Counted from the first letter of the stretch, positions 35,378 to 45,102 are shown. The stretch: DNA of 64,000 nt from a bacterium 1xD8-48 (GCA_009917455.1 QZDS01000018.1:40172-104171), one strand, 5' to 3'. Program-made: numbers and translations. Notes: generated from the sequence alone by a model not told the origin.

Positions 35378-36694
35378 ATGGTTAAGATAGCTTTCATAGG
35401 AGCCGGAAGCACTATATTTGCAAGAAATGTCCTGGGAGACTGTATGTGTACGCCGTCGCTTCGGGATGCGCAGATTTCCCTGTATGATATTGACGGGATA
35501 AGGCTTAAGGAATCTCAGGTGATTCTGGAGGGAATCAATCGGAATGTGAATGACTCCCGGGCGCAGATACGGACTTATCTGGGAGAGGAAAATCGCAGAG
35601 AAGCTTTTGAAGGAGCGGATTTTGTGGTATGCGCAGTACGTGTCGGCATGCAGGAACATGGTTTGATTGATTTTGAGGTTCCGAAAAGATATGGTTACAG
35701 ACAAACCATAGCGGATACCCTCGGAATCGGAGGTCTGATGCGGGGACTTCGTACCGTTCCCGTTATGGAAGAATTTGCACGGGATATGGAGGAGGCCTGC
35801 CCGGATGCTCTGCTGCTCAATTATGTGAATCCCATGGCGATTGTCACAGGATATCTGCAACGTTATACGAAAATTAAAACTGTCGGATTATGCCACAGCG
35901 TACAGGTGTGTTCTGAAAAGCTGCTTACTTCACTGGGGATGGAAGGAAAGCTGGAGGGCCGCAGAGAGACGATTTTTGGAATTAACCATATGGCATGGTT
36001 GCTTGATATTCGGGACAGGGACGGGCAGGATTTGTACCCTGAAATTAAGGAAAGGGCAAAGCGTAAAAATCTGGAAAAGCATGAGGATATGGTGCGGTTT
36101 GACTATATAGACAAGCTGGGCTATTACTGTACGGAATCCAGCGAACACAATGCGGAATATAATCCCTTTTACATAAAGAACCGCTATCCTGAACTGATTG
36201 AGAAATTCCAGATACCGCTGGATGCATCCCCTGAGCGGTGTCGGAAGATTATTGAAGGCTGGGAGAAGGAAAAGGAGAAGATATTGGATGGTGGTCAGAT
36301 TACCCATGAGCGCTCTAAGGAATACGCCTCAAGAATCATGGAAGCGGTAACGACAGGAAAACCTGTAAAGATTGCCGGTAACGTGATAAACAACGGTCTG
36401 ATTGATAATCTGGTGTCTGACGCCTGTGTGGAAGTGCCCTGTCTGGTTGACGGCGAGGGAGTCCACCCATGCAGAATGGGGAGACTTCCCGTCCATCTGG
36501 CAGGAATGAATATGACAAATATTAACATGCAGCTTATGGCAATAGAGGCGGCAAGAAGTCGGAAAAAAGAAGATATTTACCGCGCGGCGATGTTGGACCC
36601 TCATACGGCTGCGGAACTTAGCATCGACGATATCAGGCGACTGTGTGACGAGCTGATAGAAGCCCATGGGGAATTGATGGCAATGTATTCTTAA
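35378..36694 (+). CDS. Glycoside hydrolase family 4 (MelA-type alpha-galactosidase-like)
   Basis: 438 aa from the ATG at 35378, which follows AGAAGGAGGAG. GH4 enzymes cleave glycosides by NAD+-assisted oxidation and elimination with a divalent metal. The Rossmann loop is FIGAGSTIF; ADTLGIGGLMRGLRT and LLNYVNPMAI match MelA closely. The metal/catalytic CHSV begins at Cys172, and GINHMAW carries another ligand. It acts in the cytoplasm on the imported glycoside. GH4 includes galactosidases, glucosidases and uronidases, so the substrate remains open. Confidence 0.88.
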   Translation: MVKIAFIGAGSTIFARNVLGDCMCTPSLRDAQISLYDIDGIRLKESQVILEGINRNVNDSRAQIRTYLGEENRREAFEGADFVVCAVRVGMQEHGLIDFEVPKRYGYRQTIADTLGIGGLMRGLRTVPVMEEFARDMEEACPDALLLNYVNPMAIVTGYLQRYTKIKTVGLCHSVQVCSEKLLTSLGMEGKLEGRRETIFGINHMAWLLDIRDRDGQDLYPEIKERAKRKNLEKHEDMVRFDYIDKLGYYCTESSEHNAEYNPFYIKNRYPELIEKFQIPLDASPERCRKIIEGWEKEKEKILDGGQITHERSKEYASRIMEAVTTGKPVKIAGNVINNGLIDNLVSDACVEVPCLVDGEGVHPCRMGRLPVHLAGMNMTNINMQLMAIEAARSRKKEDIYRAAMLDPHTAAELSIDDIRRLCDELIEAHGELMAMYS

Positions 36695-36700
36695 AACCGC

Positions 36701-37576
36701 TTAGTTTTTATTGCGAAATTCCGAAGGACTGCTTCCTGTATATTTTCGGAACAGACGGCTGAAGTACAGCGGGTTATCGTAACCTACGGCAAAGGAAATT
36801 TCCGATACGGAGAAATTGCTGGTCAGAAGAAGGTTTCTTGCCCGCTCCATGCGGAGCCGGATAAGATAAGTATGCGGGGAATAACCGGTATATTCTTTAA
36901 ACTTACGTATGAAATAGTAGGGACTCATGCCACTTAAAGCGGCATATTCGTCCACGCTGCGGTTAATTTGATACTCGTTGTGCATCAGTTCTATAACAGG
37001 AATAAAAGCTTCATACTGAACCATATCAGGAACATGCTGGCGGAGGAGATTACGGGAAATAATGCAGATAAGTTCCTGAAAATAAGCCACAGTCATGAGG
37101 GTATAGTTGTAGGAACGAAACTGCAGTTCTCTCACCAGCTTCATGATGAGGTCAGGAAAAGCGGGTTCGTCGCCAAGCTGGTAAACACACTGATCCCAGA
37201 GGTTATTCTGGCGCAGAAGAGTTTCTATGCAGACGCCGGTAAAATGAATCCAGTAAACAACTGTAGGGCAAGAAGAATAGTAAGAATAATGCTGAACCTC
37301 ACCAGGCTTATATAAAACCATGCTCCCTTTACCCAGGACAGTGGCTTTTCCCCCAAAATAAAAATCGGCGGCGCCTTTCTGGATGTAAATCAACTGGTAA
37401 TCCATCCGACCTTGGGGACGCAGAATAGTGACCCGTTTTTCATCGTGGTCATAATAATTATAACCACAGCTGTTTACGCAGATGGGCTCCTGTGAAACCC
37501 GTTCAGAATTAAAAGGATTTTCGCCGCTGACGACATGAAAGCCGCCATCCTTCACATTAATTATTTTGCTATTCAT
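36701..37576 (-). CDS. AraC-family transcriptional regulator
   Basis: 291 aa. The N-terminal cupin ligand domain (about 50-150; FYFGGKATVLGKGSMVLYKPGE) is followed by two helix-turn-helix motifs of the AraC type (AALSGMSPYYFIRKFKEYTG and the VGYDNPLYFSRLFRKYTG end). It is transcribed divergently from the catabolic operon starting at 37782 and ends 6 nt from the GH4 gene in a convergent arrangement. It is the obvious candidate regulator of both the importer/GH4 operon and the catabolic operon; this is inferred. Confidence 0.9.
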   Translation of the reverse strand: MNSKIINVKDGGFHVVSGENPFNSERVSQEPICVNSCGYNYYDHDEKRVTILRPQGRMDYQLIYIQKGAADFYFGGKATVLGKGSMVLYKPGEVQHYSYYSSCPTVVYWIHFTGVCIETLLRQNNLWDQCVYQLGDEPAFPDLIMKLVRELQFRSYNYTLMTVAYFQELICIISRNLLRQHVPDMVQYEAFIPVIELMHNEYQINRSVDEYAALSGMSPYYFIRKFKEYTGYSPHTYLIRLRMERARNLLLTSNFSVSEISFAVGYDNPLYFSRLFRKYTGSSPSEFRNKN

Positions 37577-37599
37577 AGTAAGCCTCCTGAATAGTAATT

Positions 37600-37628
37600 A
37601 TTTTAGAGGAACGGTTATTTTCTGTCAA
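37600..37628 (-). promoter_or_regulatory. Promoter of the AraC regulator
   Basis: Read on the minus strand: TTGACA (37628-37623), 17-nt spacer, TAAAAT (37605-37600). The -35 is a perfect consensus. Confidence 0.75.
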
Positions 37629-37673
37629 TAGAAGAGATGGCAATTTTGTGTATATATAAAACAGGCCAGTGAA

Positions 37674-37702
37674 TTTTCAAAGGACAGGATATGGCATATA
37701 CT
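37674..37702 (+). promoter_or_regulatory. Promoter of the catabolic operon
   Basis: TTTTCA at 37674-37679, a 17-nt spacer, and TATACT at 37697-37702. A direct repeat TCTAAATAAA/TCTAAATAAAA follows at 37702-37722. Confidence 0.55.
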
Positions 37703-37751
37703 CTAAATAAATCTAAATAAAATCCATTTAACTAATCAATCTGGTTTTCAA

Positions 37752-37767
37752 TACCGTTTATACGGTA
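37752..37767. promoter_or_regulatory. Inverted repeat in the catabolic operon leader
   Basis: TACCGT (37752-37757), TTAT spacer, ACGGTA (37762-37767). It lies between the predicted transcript start and the ribosome site, a position where a repressor could block the operon. The binding protein is unknown. Confidence 0.45.
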
Positions 37768-37781
37768 AGAGGGGAGAGAAG

Positions 37782-39176
37782 ATGCTTCAATACCATGTAA
37801 CAATAGGGTTAGCGCCAATGCGCAGGGATGTTACGCCAAGGCCGGGGATTTTCAACTGGGAAAGGGCGGAAGAGAGAGGACGGCACATAGTGGATTATAT
37901 AGAAAACCATTATGCAGGGGAACATGTATCCTTTGTGGATTTAAAAGGGATTAATCTGGTGGACGTGATGTACAGCGAAGCGGACGCGGACGCGGTAATC
38001 GAACGCTTTCGGGATGCGCAGGTGGACGGCATCGTATTGATAAACTGCAATTTTGGTAATGAGGAGATTGCAGGGAGGCTTGCCTGTACACTGGGAAAAC
38101 CGGTACTTTTGTGGGCACCTTTAGATGACGTGTTTGAGCCGGACGGAACCAGATATACAGACAGCCAGTGCGGAATCTTTGGCGTGTCCAGGCAGCTTCA
38201 ACGGCTGAATGTTCCTTTCAGCTATGTGGAAAACTGCCGGGTGGAGGAGGATGAGTTCAGGGACGGTCTGGACCGGTTTATCCGGGCAGCCTGTATGGTC
38301 AAAAATTTTGCGGGCCTCCGCGTAGGACAGGTGGGAATGAGACCGAAGCCCTTCTGCTCGGTAATTTACAATGAGGGAGAGCTGATGCAGAAATTTGGCG
38401 TTCAGATAATCCCAATCAATATGGCGGTAATTATTGATAAATTTAACAGAATATTGAAGGAAAACCGGGCGGAACTGCAAAAGGGTGCAAAGCTGCTTGG
38501 AGAAAGGTATGAGGTAGACGAACTTTCCGAACCGAATCTGGAGAAAATATATGCTTTTGTTTTATTGTACCGGGAATTGTTTGAGGAATACCGACTGGAT
38601 GTGTGTGCGTCGGAATGTTGGACTTCCATGCAGCTTGGGCTGAACGCCATGCCTTGTACTGCTTTCAGCATTCTGGCGGACGAGGGGTATGTGATTGCCT
38701 GTGAAACAGATGTGCACGCGGCGATTTCCATGGCGCTGCTTTCCTGTGCCGCCCTGGGGAAGAAACGGCCGTTCCTTGGAGAATTCACCGTAAAAAATCC
38801 CGAAGATGCAAATTCTGAACTCTTATGGCATTGCGGGCCTTTTGCCTACTCTCTCAAAAAGGAAGGAGAAAAGGCAAAAATGGTAAATATGCGTCAGTGG
38901 TTTCGGTTAAAAGACGGAAATTATACGCTGGCCAGAATGGACCAGGAAAACGGGGATTATCGTTTGTTGTGCGGACAGTGTGGAACGACAGACGGTCCTT
39001 ATACTTTTGGTACTTATCTCTGGGCACAATTCAGGAATTTAAAGAAATGGGAAAAGAAGCTGGTGGAGGGTCCCTATATCCATCATATTGCGGAGGTGGA
39101 AGGGCAGCATGAGGAGGCTTTGACAGAGTTTTGCAAGTTTATACCGAAGTTAACAGCAGACCATGTGGAGGAATAA
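37782..39176 (+). CDS. L-fucose/L-arabinose isomerase-family protein
   Basis: 464 aa. It resembles the FucI/AraA superfamily of Mn2+-dependent aldose-ketose isomerases. The first half has alternating alpha/beta Rossmann-like segments. Conserved acidic residues that look like metal ligands are Glu278 in ASECW and Glu308/Asp310 in CETDVHA. It is shorter than FucI (about 590 aa) and not obviously AraA, so it belongs to the generic subgroup whose substrates vary. As the first gene of the operon, it probably converts the liberated aldose to a ketose. The substrate is unknown. Confidence 0.75.
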   Translation: MLQYHVTIGLAPMRRDVTPRPGIFNWERAEERGRHIVDYIENHYAGEHVSFVDLKGINLVDVMYSEADADAVIERFRDAQVDGIVLINCNFGNEEIAGRLACTLGKPVLLWAPLDDVFEPDGTRYTDSQCGIFGVSRQLQRLNVPFSYVENCRVEEDEFRDGLDRFIRAACMVKNFAGLRVGQVGMRPKPFCSVIYNEGELMQKFGVQIIPINMAVIIDKFNRILKENRAELQKGAKLLGERYEVDELSEPNLEKIYAFVLLYRELFEEYRLDVCASECWTSMQLGLNAMPCTAFSILADEGYVIACETDVHAAISMALLSCAALGKKRPFLGEFTVKNPEDANSELLWHCGPFAYSLKKEGEKAKMVNMRQWFRLKDGNYTLARMDQENGDYRLLCGQCGTTDGPYTFGTYLWAQFRNLKKWEKKLVEGPYIHHIAEVEGQHEEALTEFCKFIPKLTADHVEE

Positions 39177-39197
39177 TACGACAGGAGGATTTTGAGA

Positions 39198-40025
39198 ATG
39201 TTAGTAAGCTTAAGCGAAATACTGGAGCCTGCCGGGGCAGAGGGCTATGCGGTACCGGCTTTTAACGTCTACAATATGGAAACGGTAATGGGCGTGGCAC
39301 AGGCGGCAAAAAAGCTGAGCTCTCCGGTAATCTTTCAGGTATACAGCAGACTTTTTGAACAGGGGAAAGGAGAGTACCTGGCGCCGATAATCCTTGAGGC
39401 AATCAGGCAGCTTCCAGTTCCCGCAGTTTTTCATCTGGACCACGGCTCAGGGCAGGATGCGGTAATACGGGCGCTTCGTTGCGGCGCCAGCGGGATTATG
39501 ATTGACGCGTCGTTAAAGCCTTTGGAAGAAAATACAGGAGAAACCCGGAGAATTGTGGAGCTGTGCCGAGCGGCGGGTGTGCCTGTGGAAGGGGAGCTGG
39601 GGCATATCGGCAGTACGAAGGATGAAATGGCTTCTGAATTTACGCGGGTGGATGAGGCGGTGCAGTTTGTAGAGGAAACGAAAGTGGATGCCCTTGCGGT
39701 GATGATTGGAACGGCTCATGGTAAGTATAAGAAAGCTCCACAACTGAATCTTCAGCGTGCCGGAGAAATCGGCAGGGCGGTGAAAAAGCCTCTGGTACTC
39801 CACGGCGGTTCCGGAGTACCGGACGAACAGGTAAAGGGAGCCATTGCACAGGGGGTTGCAAAGGTAAACTTTGGTACGGATTTATGTTGCGCCTTTCTTG
39901 ACGGGATAAAGAAGACGGCGGAAGGGACGATAGCGATTGATTTGTTTATGAATGAGCCCATTGCGGCGGTGAAGGAGTTTGCAATGGAGAAAATCAGATT
40001 ATTAGGAGCGGATGGGCATGCATGA
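39198..40025 (+). CDS. Class II aldolase (FbaA/GatY/IolJ-type)
   Basis: 275 aa from the ATG at 39198 (AGGAGG 10 nt upstream; a TTG at 39192 is too close). The zinc and catalytic block is FHLDHGSG with Asp81/His82. EGELGHIGSTKDE, IGTAHGKYK and LHGGSGVP complete the DHAP-binding pattern of ketose-bisphosphate aldolases. It would cleave a ketose phosphate to DHAP and an aldehyde. It overlaps the kinase gene by 8 nt, which suggests that the kinase makes its substrate. Confidence 0.88.
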   Translation: MLVSLSEILEPAGAEGYAVPAFNVYNMETVMGVAQAAKKLSSPVIFQVYSRLFEQGKGEYLAPIILEAIRQLPVPAVFHLDHGSGQDAVIRALRCGASGIMIDASLKPLEENTGETRRIVELCRAAGVPVEGELGHIGSTKDEMASEFTRVDEAVQFVEETKVDALAVMIGTAHGKYKKAPQLNLQRAGEIGRAVKKPLVLHGGSGVPDEQVKGAIAQGVAKVNFGTDLCCAFLDGIKKTAEGTIAIDLFMNEPIAAVKEFAMEKIRLLGADGHA

Positions 40026-40950
40026 TATAGTGGGAATTGGAGCCAGTCTTTATGACACGCTGATGGTAGTCCCCGGATATCCAAAAGAGGATACAAAGAT
40101 GATGGCGGGACGAACCATGGGACAGGGAGGCGGCCCTTGCGCCACAGCTCTTGCAGCCGCCTCAAGGCTGGGTGCGAAAACCGCATACATCGGCATCATG
40201 GGAGACGATGCGGCGGGAAGCTTTATGAAGCAGGATTTGGAAAGATACGGTGTGGATACCGGTCTCGTACAGGTAAAAAGCGGCTATCTGTCCTATATGT
40301 CCTTCATTCTTCTGAATGAGGAAACAGGAAGCCGTACCTGCATCTGGAGCAAGGGAGACATCCCGGCGCTGATACTTTGCGGGAGAGATATCGAGACGAT
40401 TCAGAACGCCAGAGTGCTTCATCTGGACGGTAATCATTTAGACGCCGCCATTCAGGGAGCAATAGCTGCAAAACAGGCCGGGGTCAAGGTGAGTATGGAC
40501 GCCGGAGGAAACTATCAGGGAGTGGGGCGGCTTCTTCCTTATGTGGATTATCTGATTCCTTCAGAGGAATTTGTCTGTCAGTTCACCGGAATCAATGATG
40601 TTGAGAAGGCGGCGGAACGCTTGTACCGGGAATATATGCCTGAGGTTTTTATCATTACACAGGGGAGCAGAGGCGGTTTTATTTATGACGGGAGCATTCA
40701 CAGGTATCCGGTATTTCCGGTTCCGGTTTTGGATTCCAACGGTGCCGGGGACGTTTTTCACGGGGCTTTTATTACTGCCTATACGGAAGGGACATCCGTA
40801 GAAGAAGCGGCGGCGTTTGCGAGCGCGGTATCCGCCTTAAAATGCAGCCGGCTGGGCGGACGAAAGAGTGTGCCTGACAGAGCGAGCGCGCTTCAGTTTA
40901 TGAAGCGGAAACAGTTAAAAAGAGGGGAGGAACTGATATATGAAATATGA
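40018..40950 (+). CDS. PfkB-family carbohydrate kinase
   Basis: 310 aa from the ATG at 40018 (AGGAG at 40004-40008; the ATG at 40012 is too close to it). It has N-terminal GQGGGPCATALAAASRLG and C-terminal SNGAGDVFHGAF with catalytic Asp245. The family covers ribokinase, fructokinase, IolC and others. It sits between a ketose-phosphate aldolase and a dehydrogenase, overlapping both, so it likely phosphorylates the ketose made by one of the isomerases in this operon. Confidence 0.88.
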   Translation: MHDIVGIGASLYDTLMVVPGYPKEDTKMMAGRTMGQGGGPCATALAAASRLGAKTAYIGIMGDDAAGSFMKQDLERYGVDTGLVQVKSGYLSYMSFILLNEETGSRTCIWSKGDIPALILCGRDIETIQNARVLHLDGNHLDAAIQGAIAAKQAGVKVSMDAGGNYQGVGRLLPYVDYLIPSEEFVCQFTGINDVEKAAERLYREYMPEVFIITQGSRGGFIYDGSIHRYPVFPVPVLDSNGAGDVFHGAFITAYTEGTSVEEAAAFASAVSALKCSRLGGRKSVPDRASALQFMKRKQLKRGEELIYEI

Positions 40951-42364
40951 AGCTTTTATGCCGGAGATGATTCTGACAGAGCTGGAAGATATTGTGGGAC
41001 AGGAAAATGTGAGTATTGAAGAAGGAGAACGGCTGATTTACGGGGTGGATTACTTCTGGATTGGGAGAATGTGGTCTGACAGAGGGAAAACTCCGCCGAT
41101 GCCGGACTTCGTGGTTCGGCCGGGGAGTACGAAGGAGGTTTCACAAATACTTAAGATTGCAAATTATTATAAAATTCCTGTACATACCTGGGGCGGAGGC
41201 TCCGGTTCCCAGGGAGGCGCGCTTTCCATGGCAGGAGGAATCGCCCTCGATATAAAACGGATGAACCGTCTGATTGCCATAGATGAGGAGAGCAGAACTA
41301 TCACGGCGGAAACCGGAATGGTGTTCAAAATTCTGGAGGACTACGCCAATGAAAGAGGGTATTCCACTCAGCATATTCCTTCCTGTTTAACCTGCGGCAC
41401 TATAGGGGGCGCGCTGGCTCACAGAGGCATTGGGATTATGTCTACCAAATACGGAAAAATCGACGATATGTGTGTGAATATGGAGGTAGTTCTCCCGAAT
41501 GGGGATATCATAGAAACGCTTCCTGTGCCCAAGCACGCGGCGGGGCCTGATTTAAACCAGATTTTTATCGGCTCGGAGGGAACGCTGGGCGTGATTACCA
41601 AGGCAACCTTCAAACTGTTTGAGCAGCCGGAAGCCAGGAAATTCAGGGCGTTCCTCTTCCCGGATATGACTTCGGGCTTATCAGCGGGAAGGGATATTAT
41701 GCAGAAAATGAAGCCTTCGATTATGCGGCTCTTTGACGAGGCGGAAACGGTGTCTATCGTTCGTGATGTTCTGGGGGTGGAGCATGAGGGAGCATTTATG
41801 AATCTGGCCGTGGAAGGACTTGAGAAGGTAGTGGATATCGAAATGGAGGCCATTGTTGATATCTGTGCGAAACATAACGGGCAGGATTTGGGGAGTGAGT
41901 ACGGAGAAAAATGGTATGAGAACAGGATTACCTTTTTTTACCCCGGACATATCATGGACATTCCTCAGATGTTTGGAACCATGGATACGGTTGCAGACTT
42001 TGCCCATGTGGAAAAAATCTATTGGGCTATGAAGGAAGCCATAGAGAACAATTTCCCGAATGTAAGGTTTATCGCCCATTGTTCCCACTGGTATGAATGG
42101 GGGACTATGATTTATGACAGGTTTATCTGTGATAATCCGCCGCAGGATCCCAGAGAGGCTATCCGTCTGCACAACAATATCTGGAATACAGGTGTGCGTG
42201 CAGCTATGGAAAACGGCGGTGTAATTAACGACCATCACGGTATCGGCCTGAAGCTGTCGCGTCTTATGAAGGAACAGTACGGACCGGCCATGCAGGTGTT
42301 TGAGGCACTGAAAAAAGGATTGGACCCCAACGGGATTATGAATCCCTATAAGCTGGGTCTGTAA
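40940..42364 (+). CDS. FAD-linked oxidase/dehydrogenase (GlcD/LctD- or AGPS-like)
   Basis: 474 aa. The FAD-binding type 4 domain (PDFVVRPGSTKEVSQIL; TWGGGSGSQGG; GSEGTLGVIT) is followed by a C-terminal FAD-oxidase domain. The C-terminal motif DHHGIG resembles both GlcD-type (EHGIG) and alkyl-DHAP synthase (HHHG) enzymes. It probably oxidises a 2-hydroxy acid. An Fe-S protein and both Etf subunits are encoded downstream in the same operon. That recalls the lactate dehydrogenase-Etf complex of Acetobacterium. It overlaps the kinase gene by 11 nt. Confidence 0.82.
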   Translation: MKYEAFMPEMILTELEDIVGQENVSIEEGERLIYGVDYFWIGRMWSDRGKTPPMPDFVVRPGSTKEVSQILKIANYYKIPVHTWGGGSGSQGGALSMAGGIALDIKRMNRLIAIDEESRTITAETGMVFKILEDYANERGYSTQHIPSCLTCGTIGGALAHRGIGIMSTKYGKIDDMCVNMEVVLPNGDIIETLPVPKHAAGPDLNQIFIGSEGTLGVITKATFKLFEQPEARKFRAFLFPDMTSGLSAGRDIMQKMKPSIMRLFDEAETVSIVRDVLGVEHEGAFMNLAVEGLEKVVDIEMEAIVDICAKHNGQDLGSEYGEKWYENRITFFYPGHIMDIPQMFGTMDTVADFAHVEKIYWAMKEAIENNFPNVRFIAHCSHWYEWGTMIYDRFICDNPPQDPREAIRLHNNIWNTGVRAAMENGGVINDHHGIGLKLSRLMKEQYGPAMQVFEALKKGLDPNGIMNPYKLGL

Positions 42365-42376
42365 GGAGGGGGAGCT

Positions 42377-43507
42377 ATGTACAGTGAAAAAGCGTATCAT
42401 ATTGCGGATAATTGCCGGTTTTGCTGGATGTGCCGCCACGTATGTCCCGTAGGACTAAAGACAGGTAAGGAAATCAATACGCCCCGGGCGAAAGGGCTTT
42501 TGGTATCCATGGAAAAAAGAGGATTTGAAATGGAAAAGGACAGTGCGGAGGCTTTCTATGAGTGTATGCTGTGCGGAAGCTGTTCCAACGACTGCGCCAC
42601 AGGCTTTGAGCCGCCTGTTTTTATCAGAGAGGCGCGGACCTGGGCGGCTGCCGCGGGACTTTTGCCGGAGGCAGTAGAGCGTGTTCTTGACAGGGTTTTG
42701 GATACCGGAGTGATGTATGAGGAATGTGAGGAGCCAAAAGCGCTATCGGAAAAAATAAATGAGCATCAGAAAAAAGCAAAGTTGCTGCTTCTTCTTGGAG
42801 CTACAGCCCGCATACGCAGACCAGAAATGGCGCTTGCCCTGATGCGCCTTCTGGAAGAGGCAGAAGTGGATTTTATGGTGCTTGAAAAAGAGCCGGGAAC
42901 AGGAAGCGAGCTTTACGATTTGATTGGAGCCGTGGAGGAAACCAGAGAGCAGGCTGCCGCCTGCGGCAGGCAGCTTTGCGATACAGGCGCGGAGAAGATT
43001 GTGGTTTTAGACTCCTATCTGGCGGAAATCCTAAAGCATGAATATCCTCTGTGGGATTGCGCACCTGAGAGTGAGATTTTGACGGCGACGTCCTTTGTTG
43101 CCAGACTGATAGACGAAGGAAGGCTACATCCGGAAGCGCTCAGTCTGTCTGTGACCGTTCATGACAGCCCGCGCCTGGCGAGAGATTTAAAGGAGACGGA
43201 GCCGGTAAGGGATATTCTGAAAGCGTCCGTGTGTGAGATAAAGGAGATGTTTTTAAACAGGGAGCTTACAAGGTGCTGCGGCAGCAGTCTGTTTGCGGAG
43301 TATGCGCCAAAGCTGGCGCTTCTGACCGGGCAGGGGCGACTGGAGGACGCAAAAAGAACCGGAGCAGGTATTCTGGTTGTGGAGTGTCCGCAGGCGCTGG
43401 ATGTGCTGAAAATGGCTACGGATAATGAAGAGAAAGATACAGGGCCGGACATTCTGGATATTTTTTCTCTGCTTCTGAAAGCGGTGCAAGAAAACGGAAA
43501 TGATTAA
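42377..43507 (+). CDS. Fe-S oxidoreductase (GlcF-like, CCG domain)
   Basis: 376 aa. Two ferredoxin-like clusters sit at the N terminus (CRFCWMCRHVCP and CMLCGSCSNDC), enough for two [4Fe-4S] centres. A CCG-type region near the C terminus contains LTRCCGSS. It would carry electrons from the FAD dehydrogenase encoded 12 nt upstream. Glycolate oxidase GlcF is the nearest well-known analogue. Only one clear CCG motif is visible; the first half of the usual pair is degenerate (HDSPRLAR). Confidence 0.82.
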   Translation: MYSEKAYHIADNCRFCWMCRHVCPVGLKTGKEINTPRAKGLLVSMEKRGFEMEKDSAEAFYECMLCGSCSNDCATGFEPPVFIREARTWAAAAGLLPEAVERVLDRVLDTGVMYEECEEPKALSEKINEHQKKAKLLLLLGATARIRRPEMALALMRLLEEAEVDFMVLEKEPGTGSELYDLIGAVEETREQAAACGRQLCDTGAEKIVVLDSYLAEILKHEYPLWDCAPESEILTATSFVARLIDEGRLHPEALSLSVTVHDSPRLARDLKETEPVRDILKASVCEIKEMFLNRELTRCCGSSLFAEYAPKLALLTGQGRLEDAKRTGAGILVVECPQALDVLKMATDNEEKDTGPDILDIFSLLLKAVQENGND

Positions 43508-43526
43508 AAGATAAGGGGGCGGGTAA

Positions 43527-45014
43527 ATGAGATATCTGATAGGCTGTGATTTCGGAGGAGGAGCGTCCAAGGCTATTCTTCTCCGCGAGGAAGGAATGGT
43601 TGTGGCGGAGGCAGAGAGCGAATATGCAACCTCCTATCCCCGCCCCGGCTGGGCGGAGCAAAATCCTGAGGACTCTTTTCGGGCTTTTGTGGAAAATATA
43701 AAAAAACTTTTTAACAGCTCGGAAATATCACCGGAGCAGATTAGCGCAATTGCGCTGGATGGCGCTACGCATACAGCGGTTCTTTTAGATAAGGAAGATA
43801 AGGTGATTCGTCCCGCCATTTACTGGACGGATTTACGGGCTGTCAGGGAGGCGGAGGAATTAAAGGAAAGTCATCTGGATAAAATTGTAAAACTTTCCGC
43901 GAATACGCCGGGAGCGCTGTGGACGCTGCCCCAGCTGATGTGGCTGCGAAGGAATGAGCCGGAGAATTTTGCCAGGATACATAAAATCATGTCCATAAAG
44001 GATTATGTCCGCTACCGGTTGACGGGAGACTATGTGACGGACAGTATTGAGGCCTGCGGATTCATGCTTTACGATGTAAATGGCGGGAAATGGTCCCGGG
44101 AGTTGTGCTCTCTGGCGGGAGTTGACCCTGCAATTATGCCGAAGGTGGTGCCGCCGGAGGAAATTCTTTCTTCTATAAAGACAGAGATTTGCAGAGAGTG
44201 CGGATTGTCTGAAAAAACGAAAGTGATTGCGGGCGCAACGGATACGGTGATGGAGGTCTATGCCTCCGGCGCCATCCAGCCGGGACAGGCCACAGTGAAG
44301 CTGGCTACGGCAGGGAGGATTTGCGCCGTTACCGAAAAGCCTTTGATAGACGGAAATCTGGTGTGCTATCCCCATGTGTGCCCGGGGCTGTGGTATCCGG
44401 GAACGGCCACCAAATCCTGTGCCGCTTCCTTTCGTTGGTATCGGGACGTGTTCGGGGCTTATGAGAAAGAGCACTATGAAGACGCTTATGCTAAAATGGC
44501 TGCGGATGCGGCGCAGGTGAGGGCAGGAAGCGACGGTCTTTTTTTCCATCCCTATTTGCAAGGAGAGCTGACTCCCTATCAGGATGAAATGCTGAAAGGG
44601 AGTTTTACCGGCATACGAGCTTTTCATACCAGGGCCCATTTCAACAGGGCAGTTCTGGAGGGAATTGCGTATTCTCTGAAAGACTGCTTTTATTGTTTCC
44701 GTGAACTGGGGGCTGATATTAAGCAGGCCGGCATTATCGGCGGAGGCGCGAAGGGAGAGCTTTGGAGGCAGATAGTTGCGGATATGCTGGGAATACCGCT
44801 GACGAAAGCGGAGCGGGACGATTCTTCCCTGGGTTCCGCTATGCTTGCCGGGGTGGCATGCGGAGTATTCGAGAATTATGAGGACAGTGTGGCGCGCTGC
44901 GTGAAAGCAGGAAGCGTCACTTATCCGAACCCGGATTGTGCGGCAGTATATGAAGAAGGATTTTTGCGCTATAAAAAGCTCCATGATGCGCTGGCTGAGG
45001 TGTATCATTCCTGA
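43527..45014 (+). CDS. FGGY-family carbohydrate kinase (xylulokinase-like)
   Basis: 495 aa, two actin-like domains. It has the N-terminal phosphate loop GCDFGGGASKAI, the conserved IALDGATHTAVLLD, WTDLRA, the GATDTVMEVYASGAI motif, and the C-terminal adenosine loop IGGGAKGELWRQI. It phosphorylates a pentulose or related sugar. It is the second sugar kinase in the operon, so the pathway may process two sugars or two forms of one. It starts with AAGGGGGCGG upstream. Confidence 0.85.
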   Translation: MRYLIGCDFGGGASKAILLREEGMVVAEAESEYATSYPRPGWAEQNPEDSFRAFVENIKKLFNSSEISPEQISAIALDGATHTAVLLDKEDKVIRPAIYWTDLRAVREAEELKESHLDKIVKLSANTPGALWTLPQLMWLRRNEPENFARIHKIMSIKDYVRYRLTGDYVTDSIEACGFMLYDVNGGKWSRELCSLAGVDPAIMPKVVPPEEILSSIKTEICRECGLSEKTKVIAGATDTVMEVYASGAIQPGQATVKLATAGRICAVTEKPLIDGNLVCYPHVCPGLWYPGTATKSCAASFRWYRDVFGAYEKEHYEDAYAKMAADAAQVRAGSDGLFFHPYLQGELTPYQDEMLKGSFTGIRAFHTRAHFNRAVLEGIAYSLKDCFYCFRELGADIKQAGIIGGGAKGELWRQIVADMLGIPLTKAERDDSSLGSAMLAGVACGVFENYEDSVARCVKAGSVTYPNPDCAAVYEEGFLRYKKLHDALAEVYHS

Positions 45015-45027
45015 TTGTAAATATGAG

Positions 45028-45052
45028 CCGTAAATACAGGAAAGGTTTACGG
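45028..45052 (+). other. Hairpin between FGGY kinase and etfB genes
   Basis: CCGTAAA (45028-45034) pairs with TTTACGG (45046-45052). No T-run follows. It lies in the only gap longer than 50 nt inside the operon's dehydrogenase section and could be an RNA processing or stability element. Confidence 0.35.
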
Positions 45053-45102
45053 AGCTGACGTAGGTCGGAATGACGGACTGGCGCAGGATAAGGAGGACGA
45101 CT

